Of a DNA stretch of 64,000 nt, positions 1 through 7,764 are shown in pieces (positions within the stretch are counted from its first letter, which is position 1; every line of letters begins with the position of its first letter). Source of the stretch: Thermoanaerobaculia bacterium (GTDB lineage Bacteria > Acidobacteriota > Thermoanaerobaculia > UBA5066); the NCBI GenBank assembly GCA_022071945.1, contig JAJVIN010000039.1:102735-166734 (forward strand), in the 5' to 3' direction. The position numbers and the translations under genes are program-made. The notes under the pieces were generated by a model. That model searched no databases and was not told where the DNA came from. It was given only the letters and a program-made list of their open reading frames with translations.

Positions 1-749
1 ACGGTTCGCCACGAGCGAAACTCACCTGACGAGGCTTCGTCGAGAAGCTCCTCGGAGATGGAGTCGGCCTTGATCAGCACGATGTCCAGGTCGCGCGTGG
101 CCCTCAGCTTCTTGACGGCTTCCGTCATGACCGGCAGAAGAGAGCTCACCTCGCCTTTCCGCGAGCCTGGCATCAAAGCCAGGGTCGGCCGTGTGGCCGG
201 CAGGGCCGGTTCCCTCTCGTGATCCCCGAGCTCGGCGAGCGCGGTGTCGACGAGAGGGTGCCCCACCCAGTGGACCTTGCCGCCGAGCGACCGCTCCTCG
301 TACCAGCGCTTCTCGAACTCGAAGAGGACGAGGATGGCCGCCCCGCGCCGGTCGAGCTTTCGGGCGCGCCGGCTCCGCCAGGCCCACACCTGGGGCGACA
401 CGTAGAAGATCACCGGAATCCCCGCCTTGTGGAGCTTCCTCGCGAGCGGCAGGTTGAAGTCTGGTGAATCGACGAGGATCGCGCCCTTGGCCTGTCTCGC
501 CTTGGCCTCCGAGACGAGGCGCTTCATCAGCCGTCTCGCGAATCGGAGCTTCGCCACTGCCTCGACGAGGCCGATGATGGCCAGGTCTTTCTGGTGCGCT
601 AGAAGTTCTGTCCCGAGGGCCTCGCAACGGTCCCCGGCCACGCCGAACGTCTTCAACCCCGGCCGCCTCTCGAGGAGCTCGGCCAGGACAGCGGCAGAGT
701 GATGGTCGCCCGAGACCTCTCCGGCGACGAGAAGGATGGAATCTGACAT
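1..749 (-). CDS. lpxB: Lipid-A-disaccharide synthase LpxB (3' end outside window)
   Basis: Transfers 2,3-diacylglucosamine-1-P from UDP to lipid X to make the lipid A disaccharide, at the inner face of the inner membrane. Translating the minus strand from the ATG at 749 gives MSDSILLVAGEVSGD at the N-terminus (the GExSGD motif of LpxB), then VSPQVWAWR near residue 115 and MPGSRKGEVSSLLP near residue 200, all family hallmarks. About 249 codons are visible of the usual 370-390, so the C-terminus is cut by the window edge. The ATG follows the TAG stop of the upstream small gene directly (TAGATG), so translation is probably coupled. Retention of LpxB supports a didermic, lipid A-making cell. Confidence 0.9.
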   Translation of the reverse strand, partial: MSDSILLVAGEVSGDHHSAAVLAELLERRPGLKTFGVAGDRCEALGTELLAHQKDLAIIGLVEAVAKLRFARRLMKRLVSEAKARQAKGAILVDSPDFNLPLARKLHKAGIPVIFYVSPQVWAWRSRRARKLDRRGAAILVLFEFEKRWYEERSLGGKVHWVGHPLVDTALAELGDHEREPALPATRPTLALMPGSRKGEVSSLLPVMTEAVKKLRATRDLDIVLIKADSISEELLDEASSGEFRSWRT

Positions 750-929
750 CTAGCGAGCGGGATAGGGGTACATGAGCCAGCCGGCGAGGACGGCGGCCGT
801 GGTGAGAGCAAGGAAGATCCGGAGACCGAGGCGGGCGGCCTCTTTCGGTGTGTCCCGCCAGAGAACGCCCAGAAAGGCGGACAGGAGCCCCGCAAGGCCG
901 ATCATGAGGATGAAGTGATCTCGAATCAA
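750..929 (-). CDS. Small membrane protein, 59 aa, between DUF6677-like gene and lpxB
   Basis: I do not recognise a named family. The peptide has two hydrophobic stretches (roughly residues 7-20 and 38-52) separated by a basic loop with LWRDTPKEAARLG, so it looks like a two-pass inner-membrane protein. I chose the TTG at 929 because it overlaps the preceding stop as TTGA, matching the coupling style of this region; the ATG at 905, which would give MIGLAGLL, is an alternative start. It sits between a membrane protein and lpxB with no gaps, so it may act in envelope biogenesis, but that is only context. Confidence 0.55.
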   Translation of the reverse strand: MIRDHFILMIGLAGLLSAFLGVLWRDTPKEAARLGLRIFLALTTAAVLAGWLMYPYPAR

Positions 930-1351
930 CTGGGTTTGTCTTCCCGTTTCGAAAGGGCTGACCGGAGGACGTCGAAAAAGGCGAGGAGACTCATCGCGCC
1001 CGCCGAGAGGATGTAGATGGATCCGATCTCGGAGGTGGCCGATGGAGAAGCGGGTCTGGCCAGGGCCCGGGCCGGAAAGTAGAGGGCGCCGGAACACCAG
1101 CCGGCCCCGGCGGCTATCCAGGAGAGCGGGTTCCCTTCAGCTGGAGAAGGAACCTGCCCTCCGAGGAAGAGGCCGATCGCCAGTGTCGAGGAGACGACGA
1201 GAAGCAAGAGAACCCCTCGCCACCGGGTCCCGGAGAGAACGTGGCCGAGCCCGGGCACCACGAGCGAGGCGGCAGCGAGGACCAGTGCCGGGATTCGGCG
1301 GATGGGGGGCGATCCTGCCGGCCTGGCTGGGGGATCCAGGTCGGAAGACAC
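926..1351 (-). CDS. DUF6677-like membrane protein
   Basis: A 141-residue protein with a hydrophobic N-terminal half containing a PGLGHVLSGTRWRG segment (residues 33-46). This PGLGxxxxGxxxRG pattern is typical of small TM2/DUF6677-type membrane proteins found beside lipid A genes in Acidobacteriota. About four membrane segments are visible (near 22-36, 47-65, 78-92 and 115-130). The start is GTG, 9 nt after the HIT gene stop; no strong ribosome binding site is visible. Function unknown. The family name is from recall and was not checked by a profile search. Confidence 0.65.
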   Translation of the reverse strand: MSSDLDPPARPAGSPPIRRIPALVLAAASLVVPGLGHVLSGTRWRGVLLLLVVSSTLAIGLFLGGQVPSPAEGNPLSWIAAGAGWCSGALYFPARALARPASPSATSEIGSIYILSAGAMSLLAFFDVLRSALSKREDKPS

Positions 1352-1360
1352 GGGCGTGCT

Positions 1361-1858
1361 TCAGACCCGGCCCGCGAGAACGAAGCTGGACTTGAGCCGT
1401 TCCCTCGTGGCCGGGAGCTCCTCCGGAACCGTGCGGGTTCCCGCGGTGACGCTGAGGAAATTCGTGTCTCCATCCCAGCGCGGGACGACATGGAGGTGGA
1501 TGTGATCGGCGATCCCCGCCCCGGCGCTCTTGCCGACGTTGATTCCCAGGTTGAGACCGTGCGGCGAGTAGACCTTTCGCAAGGTGATCTCGCACGCGAC
1601 AGCCAGGTCGAACATCTCGGCGAGCTCCGCTGGACTCAACTCGGAGAGGAGAGCGTGGTGGGCGTACGTGGTCACCATCAGGTGTCCATTGGTGTAGGGG
1701 AACCGGTTGAGGAGGACGTAGCACGTCGTTCCGCGGTGGACGATCAGGGCGTCCTCGTCGGAATGGCCGGGAAGCGTGCAGAAGAGACAACCGGAAATGG
1801 GGGGGAGATTCCCGACCAGGTAGCTCATCCGCCAGGGAGTGTAAAGGACCTCGTTCAA
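1361..1858 (-). CDS. HIT-family nucleotide hydrolase/phosphorylase
   Basis: A 165-residue histidine-triad protein. The signature HIHLHVVPRW (HxHxH) lies near residues 118-127, and an N-terminal GCLFC sits near residue 23, as in HIT proteins that bind zinc. The DGDTNF segment after the triad resembles the bacterial Ap4A phosphorylase subgroup rather than HinT. It is expected to act on dinucleoside polyphosphates or AMP conjugates; the exact substrate cannot be read from sequence. The ATG overlaps the stop of the upstream HU/IHF gene (ATGA), so the two are co-transcribed and probably coupled. Length is normal for the Ap4A phosphorylase-like group. Confidence 0.85.
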   Translation of the reverse strand: MNEVLYTPWRMSYLVGNLPPISGCLFCTLPGHSDEDALIVHRGTTCYVLLNRFPYTNGHLMVTTYAHHALLSELSPAELAEMFDLAVACEITLRKVYSPHGLNLGINVGKSAGAGIADHIHLHVVPRWDGDTNFLSVTAGTRTVPEELPATRERLKSSFVLAGRV

Positions 1859-2262
1859 GGCTCGCGAGACGAACGTGCCGGGGCACTGGCTCGCGAGAGC
1901 TGAAGGGAATTGAGTTCCTCCTTCAGCCGCTTTCCGGGCCTGAAGTACGGCACGCTCCGGGCTGGAACCGAAACGCTGACCCCTTCCTTTTTCGGATTTC
2001 GCGCGATCCGCGCTCCGCGGCGGCGCAGCCTGAAGCTTCCAAAGCCCCTGAGCTCGATCTTGTCGCCGGAGCGGAGAGCCTCGGTCAGACCGGCGAAGAT
2101 CGACTCGACGACGTCCTCGGCCTGCTTCTTGGTCAGCCCCGTCTTCTCGGCGACCCGTTCGATCAGATCGGCCTTGGTGAGCGTCTTTCCCGCGCGAACC
2201 GCGGGAGAGGAGCCGGTGGAGGAAGTTCCCAACGCTGGAGGTGAGCTACGTTCCTGCGCCAT
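1855..2262 (-). CDS. HU/IHF-family DNA-binding protein
   Basis: A 135-residue nucleoid protein. The core from about residue 26 (LTKADLIERVAEKTGLTKK) through RNPKKEGVSVSVPARSV to PYFRPGKRLKEEL is a complete HU/IHF fold, with the arm motif carrying the RNP turn. IHF-beta-like features are the GFGSFRLRRRGARIARNP stretch. It has a roughly 25-residue Ser/Pro-rich N-terminal extension and a roughly 20-residue C-terminal extension compared with classical HU (90 aa). The ATG at 2262 is preceded by a purine-rich GAGAGGAAACC. It follows rpsA by 26 nt, so it may be read from the rpsA promoter. An assignment as ihfB versus hup is not decided. Confidence 0.88.
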   Translation of the reverse strand: MAQERSSPPALGTSSTGSSPAVRAGKTLTKADLIERVAEKTGLTKKQAEDVVESIFAGLTEALRSGDKIELRGFGSFRLRRRGARIARNPKKEGVSVSVPARSVPYFRPGKRLKEELNSLQLSRASAPARSSREP

Positions 2263-2288
2263 GGTTTCCTCTCACCGGTCTTTCCGAA

Positions 2289-4076
2289 TCACTCCGCGTC
2301 CTGGTTGGGCGGCTCCGGGGCCGGCATCTCCTCGGAAGAAGGCTCAACCGCCTGCTCCGGCTCGTGCTCGTGCTCCGGCTCGTGCTCCGCCTCGTGCTCT
2401 GCCTCGTGCTCGTGCTCCGCCTCGTGCTCTGCCTCGTGCTCGTGCTCCGCCTCGTGCTCTTGCTCGAGGTCCTTCGACGACAGCCCGATGCGCTGCTCCT
2501 GGACCTCGATCCTGAGGATGCGAACACGGATCGGCTGGTCGGGGTGGAAAGCCTCGTTCAGCTTCTTGCCCCTCGGCAGCTCGGTCTCGGAGACGTGCAT
2601 GAGCCCTTCGAGGCCTCCCGGAAGCCGGACGAAGACGCCGAAGTCCGCGATCTTGGCGACGGAGCCGGTGACCACGTCACCGGCGCGGTGGGTGCGAGCG
2701 AACTCCTCCCACTCATTCGGGCGGAATTCCTTGATCGAGAGGCTGATCCTGCGGCCCTCGACGTCGATGTTCGTCAGGACGGCCTGGATCTTCTCTCCCT
2801 TCTTCAGGATCTCGGAGGGATGCTTGACCCTGCGGCCCCAGCTCATGTCCGAGACGTGAACCAGACCGTCGATCCCTTCCTCGATTTCGACGAAGGCTCC
2901 GAAGTCGGTGAGATTGCGAACGACGCCCGTGACGCGGTCGCCGACGTGGAACCGTTCGGCAAGCGACTCCCACGGATTCGGCTCGGTGGCACGCAGAGAC
3001 AGGGAGAGCCGCCTCTGGTCGACGTTGACGTCGGAGATGACGGCTTCAACGGTGTCGCCGACCTGTAGAACCTTTGCGGGGTTCTTGATCTTCTTCGTCC
3101 ACGACATCTCGCTGACGTGGATCAGGCCTTCGATTCCCTCCTCGAGCTCGACGAAGGCGCCGTAGTCCGTGAGAGAGACGACCTTGCCCCGAACGCGCGC
3201 GCCGACCGGGTAGTGCGCGGGCAGGTCTTGCCACGGATCCGGCTTCAGCTGCTTCAATCCGAGAGAGATCCTGCCGGATTCCGGATCGAACTTGAGGACT
3301 TTCACCTCGATGGTCTGGCCGACCTGGACGACCTCTGACGGGTGCCCGATGCGGCCCCAAGACATGTCGGTGATGTGAAGGAGGCCGTCGATGCCTCCGA
3401 GATCGATGAAGGCGCCGTACTCGGTGAGGTTCTTGACGACACCCTTCAGCGCCTTGCCTTCCGACATGGCGACGGCGGCTTCCCGCTTCTTGGTGTCGGC
3501 CAACTCCTCGAGGATGGCCTTTCTGGAGAGGACGATGTTCCCGCGCTTCTTGTCAACGCCGACGACCCTGAAGTCGAGCTCCTTGCCCTTGAGAACGTCG
3601 AGGTTCTTCAGAGGCCGGATATCGGCGATGGAACCGGGCAGGAAGGCTCGGACCCCGATGTCCACGGCAAGCCCGCCCTTGACCCTCTCCAGAACGCGTC
3701 CCCGCACCGGCGAGCCCGCCTGGAAGGCCTGTTCCACCACATCCCACGCCTTGATACGGCGTGCTTTTTCAAATGACAAGACAACGTAGCCGGAGGGATC
3801 CTCCGTCTTTTCGAGAATCGCGTCGACTTCCATCCCGGGCCGGGGGGTCCGGTCAGGCGGAAGGTGCTGGAACTCATGACGAGGAATCATCCCCTCGGAC
3901 TTGTAGCCGATGTCGACGATCACCTCGTCCTCTGTGACCTGAAGGATCCGACCGTGGACCAGCTCGCCCTCGGTGAGCGAACGTTCGCTCTCCGCCAAGA
4001 GCTGGGCGAAATCCCCTCCCTCGCCCATCTCTCCAGGCTTACGTCCGCTGTTTTCCTTCAGGTTCTCCGAAGACAT
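2289..4076 (-). CDS. rpsA: 30S ribosomal protein S1 with His/Glu-rich C-terminal tail
   Basis: Binds mRNA on the small subunit and helps initiation on messages with weak Shine-Dalgarno sites. Six S1/OB repeats are visible at about residues 36-105, 122-190, 206-275, 292-361, 378-447 and 465-533; repeats 3-6 carry the GAF(I/V) and HVSDMSW-type signatures and repeats 1-2 are divergent, as is normal in S1. Length is 595 aa (E. coli 557). The extra length is a C-terminal tail from about residue 540 built from HEAEHE and HEAEHEHE units, followed by an acidic/proline end. The ATG is preceded by GGAGGAC at a good distance, and a sigma70-like promoter lies upstream across the cmk stop codon. Confidence 0.96.
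   Translation of the reverse strand: MSSENLKENSGRKPGEMGEGGDFAQLLAESERSLTEGELVHGRILQVTEDEVIVDIGYKSEGMIPRHEFQHLPPDRTPRPGMEVDAILEKTEDPSGYVVLSFEKARRIKAWDVVEQAFQAGSPVRGRVLERVKGGLAVDIGVRAFLPGSIADIRPLKNLDVLKGKELDFRVVGVDKKRGNIVLSRKAILEELADTKKREAAVAMSEGKALKGVVKNLTEYGAFIDLGGIDGLLHITDMSWGRIGHPSEVVQVGQTIEVKVLKFDPESGRISLGLKQLKPDPWQDLPAHYPVGARVRGKVVSLTDYGAFVELEEGIEGLIHVSEMSWTKKIKNPAKVLQVGDTVEAVISDVNVDQRRLSLSLRATEPNPWESLAERFHVGDRVTGVVRNLTDFGAFVEIEEGIDGLVHVSDMSWGRRVKHPSEILKKGEKIQAVLTNIDVEGRRISLSIKEFRPNEWEEFARTHRAGDVVTGSVAKIADFGVFVRLPGGLEGLMHVSETELPRGKKLNEAFHPDQPIRVRILRIEVQEQRIGLSSKDLEQEHEAEHEHEAEHEAEHEHEAEHEAEHEPEHEHEPEQAVEPSSEEMPAPEPPNQDAE
2351..2470. repeat. Tandem repeat encoding the S1 His/Glu tail
   Basis: The segment is built from CTCGTG CTC-type units. 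The 30 bases at 2401-2430 are repeated without a mismatch at 2431-2460, and the 30 bases at 2371-2400 are a diverged third copy. On the minus strand these encode alternating His and Glu with interspersed Ala (EHEAEHEHEA per 30 bp). The unit length is a multiple of 3, so copy-number change would lengthen or shorten the tail without a frameshift. Confidence 0.9.
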
Positions 4077-4148
4077 GAACTCCGTCCTCCTCGCGGGCTC
4101 GCAGGTAGCCGGTTTCCCGGTCTGTTCTCCTAGCGGCCCGAAGGCTGG

Positions 4149-4178
4149 ATGTTAGTCGGGCGATGAACGTTCGGTCAA
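4149..4178 (-). promoter_or_regulatory. Predicted sigma70-type promoter of rpsA
   Basis: On the minus strand TTGACC (-35, 4178-4173) and TAACAT (-10, 4154-4149) are separated by 18 bp, about 70 nt before the rpsA ATG. The TGA stop of cmk is embedded in the -35 hexamer, so the promoter overlaps the end of the upstream gene. Prediction by eye from consensus only. Confidence 0.5.
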
Positions 4179-4858
4179 CCGGGGATCCTTTTTTTGATCT
4201 CGGCCAGGCAGACTTCCGCGACGTCAACGGACGAGAGGTTCGAGGTATCGACCCGAACGTACGAGGCGTCGCAGACGAGAGGCGAATCGGTCCGCGTGCT
4301 GTCAGCCTCGTCCCGGGCCCGCTGCTCCGCAAGGACCGTCTCGATCTTCACGTCGAGGCCCTTTGCGGAAAGCTCCCGGAAGCGCCTTTCAGCCCTCACA
4401 TCGGAGGAGGCATCGAGGAAGAACTTGAAGGGCGTCTCGGGAACGACCTTGGTTCCGATGTCGCGCCCTTCCATGACACCTCCCCCACAGAGGGCCATCT
4501 CGCGCTGCAACGAGGCGAGCTTTCTCCTCACCGCCGGGATCGACGCCACAGCCGAGGCGTAGCGCGCGATCTCGGGTTCGCGGATTTCCTCGGAAACATC
4601 CTCGCCGTTCAGAAGCGTCCTGGTGCCCGCCTGGGAGTTGAGGATCTCGATCGTGGCCGAGGACGTCAACCGGGCCACGTCCTCGCCGTTTGAAAGAGGC
4701 AGCGAGAGGCCAGCCCGTCTGGCCAAAAGGCCGGCCGCGCGGTACATGGCCCCCGTGTCCAGATACCGCAGCCCGAGACTCTTCGCGATGAGTCTGGCGA
4801 CCGTCGACTTCCCCACTCCCGAAGGGCCGTCGATGGCCACGATGACGGGCGAGATCAT
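4175..4858 (-). CDS. cmk: Cytidylate kinase
   Basis: Phosphorylates CMP and dCMP to the diphosphates in pyrimidine nucleotide metabolism. The P-loop IDGPSGVGKSTVARLIA lies at about residues 9-25, followed by YLDTGAMYRAAGLLA near residue 34 (the CMP-binding DTGAMYR motif). GRDIGTKVVPETPFKFFLDAS near residue 134 and the lid arginines after it are also present. The 227-residue length is normal. Its ATG overlaps the hisC stop (ATGA). The cmk-rpsA order is conserved in many bacteria. The last codons include a run of seven A on the coding strand (Lys-Lys-Arg), which is a sequence curiosity only. Confidence 0.95.
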   Translation of the reverse strand: MISPVIVAIDGPSGVGKSTVARLIAKSLGLRYLDTGAMYRAAGLLARRAGLSLPLSNGEDVARLTSSATIEILNSQAGTRTLLNGEDVSEEIREPEIARYASAVASIPAVRRKLASLQREMALCGGGVMEGRDIGTKVVPETPFKFFLDASSDVRAERRFRELSAKGLDVKIETVLAEQRARDEADSTRTDSPLVCDASYVRVDTSNLSSVDVAEVCLAEIKKRIPG

Positions 4859-6003
4859 CGCGCGGCCGGGCTCGATGCGGAGGCCGCCGGGATCACGATG
4901 CCGAGCGTGATGAGCTCGTCGAGCACCTCGAGAAACCGGACGTTCTCCTCGTGCAATCCGACCGAAACCCGAAATCCCAGCGGGTATCCCCAGCTCCCCA
5001 TCGGCCGCAGGATCACGCCGCGCCTGAGGAAGTCGTTCGCCACCGCGTCAAAAGTCCCGCCCGTTTCCACCAAGAGGAAGTTCCCGATCGACGGGTGCAC
5101 GGCCACGGGACGTTTCGTCAGCTCGGCGAAGAGGAAGGCCCGCTCCGTCGAGACGAGCTCGCGAACACGGTTCCTGTGGTCCTCGTCATCGAGAGCTGCG
5201 AGCGCGGCCGCCTGCGCGATGCTGTTGGCGTTGAAGGGCTCGCGGACCTTGTTCATCGAGGCGATGATGGACTCGGGCCCGAAGCCGTATCCGAGCCGGA
5301 GGCCAGCCAGGCCCGAGATCTTCGAAAAGGTCCTCAGCACGACGAGCGGTCTCTCACTCGAGACGAAGCTCAGTCCGTTCGGGTAGTCGGCAACCAGGCC
5401 GGTGGCGAACTCGAAATACGCCTCGTCCAGAATCATCAAGACGTGCGGCGGGAGCTTTTCGAGAAACTCCGCCAGCTCGGTTCGCGGAACGTAGGCGCCC
5501 GTCGGATTGTTCGGGTTGGCGATCGCCACGATCCGCGTGGCGGGAGTAATGGCCGAGAGCATCCCCTGAAGGTTGGGGCGAAGGTCCGGCTCGACCGGCA
5601 CCTCGATGATGCGGGCTCCCGAGCGGCCCACCGCGACGGGGAACATCCGGAAGATCCCGGCGGGAAAAACGGCCGCAAGGCCGGGCTCGAGAAACGTCCT
5701 GACGGTGATGTCGATCAGCTCGGAGGCTCCCGCCCCCAGGATGATCTGGTCGGGCGAGACGCCGAACTTCGCCGCCAGCTTTCGTCTGAGGAGAGTGGCG
5801 GAACCGTCCGGATACCGGTGGACGGAAGCGAGAGCCTCGTGGGCGGCGGCGAGGGCCATGGGCGAGGGCCCGAGCGGGTTCTCGTTGGAGGCGAGCTTCA
5901 TGGCTCCCGTCACCCCGAACTCTCGCTCGATCTCCTCGATGGGTCTGCCCGGAACGTAGGGGGCCAGGCTCTTGACGGCGGCGCGCGGATCGGGATGAGT
6001 CAT
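4855..6003 (-). CDS. hisC: Histidinol-phosphate aminotransferase-like enzyme
   Basis: A fold-type I PLP aminotransferase of 382 residues. It has the N-terminal KLASNENPLGPSP motif near residue 35, ANPNNPTGAYV near 165 and the PLP-lysine motif TFSKISGLAGLRLGYG near 235, which is the HisC signature. It normally interconverts histidinol phosphate/glutamate and imidazole acetol phosphate/2-oxoglutarate; many HisC proteins also accept aromatic amino acids. No other his genes are in this window, and the neighbours are cmk and rluB, so an aromatic aminotransferase role is possible. I start it at the ATG at 6003, which overlaps the rluB stop (ATGA). An open frame extends upstream but has shadow-type composition. 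Confidence 0.88.
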   Translation of the reverse strand: MTHPDPRAAVKSLAPYVPGRPIEEIEREFGVTGAMKLASNENPLGPSPMALAAAHEALASVHRYPDGSATLLRRKLAAKFGVSPDQIILGAGASELIDITVRTFLEPGLAAVFPAGIFRMFPVAVGRSGARIIEVPVEPDLRPNLQGMLSAITPATRIVAIANPNNPTGAYVPRTELAEFLEKLPPHVLMILDEAYFEFATGLVADYPNGLSFVSSERPLVVLRTFSKISGLAGLRLGYGFGPESIIASMNKVREPFNANSIAQAAALAALDDEDHRNRVRELVSTERAFLFAELTKRPVAVHPSIGNFLLVETGGTFDAVANDFLRRGVILRPMGSWGYPLGFRVSVGLHEENVRFLEVLDELITLGIVIPAASASSPAAR

Positions 6004-6848
6004 CGTCTTCCTTTCCTTTCTGCGGCCTTCTTGGTCGGTCTTTCGGGAGTCCCCTCGGGCTTTTCGGCGGCCGGGGCGGCCTTCTTGCGCGATGAGGCGA
6101 CGGTGCCAACGGTGGTGCCGGCCACGGCGGCGATCTCCTCGGGAGTGAGGTCCCGGAACTCCCCGGGCTTGAGGTAACGGTCCCTCACCGGGCCAATGGC
6201 CACGCGGCGCAGCTTCGCGACCGGGTGTCCCGTCGCGAGCATCATCTTGCGGATCTGATGGGACCGTCCCTCGCCCAGAATCACGCGGAGCCACGAGTTG
6301 CCGCCCAGTCCGTCCTTCTCGGGAGTCGTCCTCACGAGCGTGACGTCGGCCGGCGACGTCCGCTTCCCGTCGATGAAGAGGCCCGAGCGCAGCCGCTCGA
6401 GGTCTTTCTCGGACGGCACGCCGGAGACCTTCACGAGGTACTCCTTGTGACAGCCGCCGGACGGATGGGTGATCTTGTGGACGAAGTCCCCGTCGTTGGA
6501 GAGGATGAGGAGCCCTTCCGATTCCGTGTCCAGGCGTCCCGCCGGGACGACCCTCTCCTTGACCCTGTTCCCGAGGAGATCGAAGACGGTCCGACGGCCT
6601 TCCGGATCGTCCCGCGTGACGATGAAGCCCTTCGGCTTGTTGAGCAGGATGTAGCGGCGCGAGGACTCCATCCGGATCAGCTTTCCGTTGACCTTGATGT
6701 GGTCCTTTTCGGGATCCGCCTTGGCGCCGAGGACGCGGACGACGTCGCCGTTGACGGTCACGCGGCCTTCCTCGATGAGCTCCTCCGCGGCCCGGCGCGA
6801 GGCCACCCCCGCGGCAGAGAGGATCTTCTGGAGTCTTTCCAGTGCCAT
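6000..6848 (-). CDS. rluB: 23S rRNA pseudouridine synthase, RluB/RsuA family
   Basis: Converts a specific uridine in rRNA to pseudouridine. An S4 RNA-binding domain occupies residues 1-60 (LQKILSAAGVASRR). The catalytic motif GRLDTESEGLLILSNDG lies near residue 102, with the catalytic Asp in GRLD. EGRSHQIRKM near residue 192 is typical of the RluB/E/F/RsuA subfamily. The 282-residue length includes a Lys/Pro/Ala-rich tail of about 35 residues. Its ATG shares one base with the scpB stop (TGATG). The scpA-scpB-rluB order is widely conserved and supports the assignment. Confidence 0.92.
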   Translation of the reverse strand: MALERLQKILSAAGVASRRAAEELIEEGRVTVNGDVVRVLGAKADPEKDHIKVNGKLIRMESSRRYILLNKPKGFIVTRDDPEGRRTVFDLLGNRVKERVVPAGRLDTESEGLLILSNDGDFVHKITHPSGGCHKEYLVKVSGVPSEKDLERLRSGLFIDGKRTSPADVTLVRTTPEKDGLGGNSWLRVILGEGRSHQIRKMMLATGHPVAKLRRVAIGPVRDRYLKPGEFRDLTPEEIAAVAGTTVGTVASSRKKAAPAAEKPEGTPERPTKKAAERKGRR

Positions 6849-7762
6849 CAGGTCTCCTCCAGCGGAGACGGCGCCGCGTCTCCTGCTGTTTCCGATTCTC
6901 CCACCTCGGGCCGAGGTTCCCCATCACCCGCGGCCGGCGCTGGCTCGGGAGCCGTCTGCTCCTCCGCGGGGGTCCCGTCGTCGGGGAAGAGCTCCGCCTG
7001 CTCGGGCGGGGGCGGAGCCGCCGGCTCGATCCCGAACATCGCGTCCAGCTCGTCCGGCCGCGGAAGGTCGGCGGGCGACGAGATGCCGAAGTGGATCAGG
7101 AACTCCTTGGTCGTCTTGTAGAGGAACGGTGTGCCGACGACCTCTTTTCGCCCCGCGGTGGTGATGAGCTTGCGTTCGAGGAGCGTCCGGATCGAGGAGG
7201 CCGAGCTGACCCCGCGGATCTCGGCGATCTCCGGAGCGGTCACGGGCTGCTTGTAGGCGATGATGGCGAGGGTCTCGAGAGCCGCCATCGAGAGCTTCGT
7301 CTTGCCATCCTGCCCGAGCAGCCTCTTGACCGGGTAGTCGAACTCGGGCCGGGTCACGAGGCGGTAGCCGCCAGCCGCGCGATCGAGACGAATCCCGCGC
7401 TCTCGATTCTCGCCGAGCGACTTATCCAGCTCCGCCAGGGCGTGCTCGATCTCGCTCAGCCCGGCCTCGGCAGCCTCCGCGAGCTTCTCGATCGACAGGG
7501 GCTTGTTGACCGAAAAGAGCATGGCTTCGACCACGGCCACGAGTCCGGGGTCCGGAATGAACTCGGGTTCAGGTTCCTCCGCGGGGACGTCTGCGGCTGG
7601 AGCCGGGGCCCCCGGAGCCGCGGCGCCCGGAGCCGGGACGTCCGGTGACGGGACATCCGAAGGCGTCTCCGGGCCGGGCGGCGGGGCCACCTCTGTCGAG
7701 GCACTCTCGTCTTCCTCCGGACGCGTTTCTTCCGGAGATTTCGTTTCGTCGTTCTCTTCCAT
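6848..7762 (-). CDS. scpB: Segregation and condensation protein B
   Basis: The kleisin-associated winged-helix subunit of the SMC-ScpAB condensin that compacts and segregates chromosomes. The conserved core runs from about residue 72 (DPGLVAVVEAMLFSVNKPLS) to 235. It includes LSMAALETLAIIAYKQPVTAPEIAEIRGV, the strongest ScpB signature. On both sides the protein carries low-complexity Pro/Ala/Glu-rich extensions: about 70 residues N-terminal and about 65 C-terminal. The result is 304 aa against the usual 180-220. It lies 2 nt after scpA and overlaps rluB by 1 nt. Confidence 0.93.
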   Translation of the reverse strand: MEENDETKSPEETRPEEDESASTEVAPPPGPETPSDVPSPDVPAPGAAAPGAPAPAADVPAEEPEPEFIPDPGLVAVVEAMLFSVNKPLSIEKLAEAAEAGLSEIEHALAELDKSLGENRERGIRLDRAAGGYRLVTRPEFDYPVKRLLGQDGKTKLSMAALETLAIIAYKQPVTAPEIAEIRGVSSASSIRTLLERKLITTAGRKEVVGTPFLYKTTKEFLIHFGISSPADLPRPDELDAMFGIEPAAPPPPEQAELFPDDGTPAEEQTAPEPAPAAGDGEPRPEVGESETAGDAAPSPLEET

Positions 7763-7764
7763 GA

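Noticed and set aside
22..627. 201-residue open frame on the minus strand at the left edge
   Set aside because: Arg/Pro-rich shadow; the LpxB frame in the same region has clear family motifs.
5354..6109. Arg/Pro-rich minus-strand frame inside hisC and rluB
   Set aside because: Wrong-frame shadow of hisC and rluB; composition is typical of GC-rich out-of-frame sequence.
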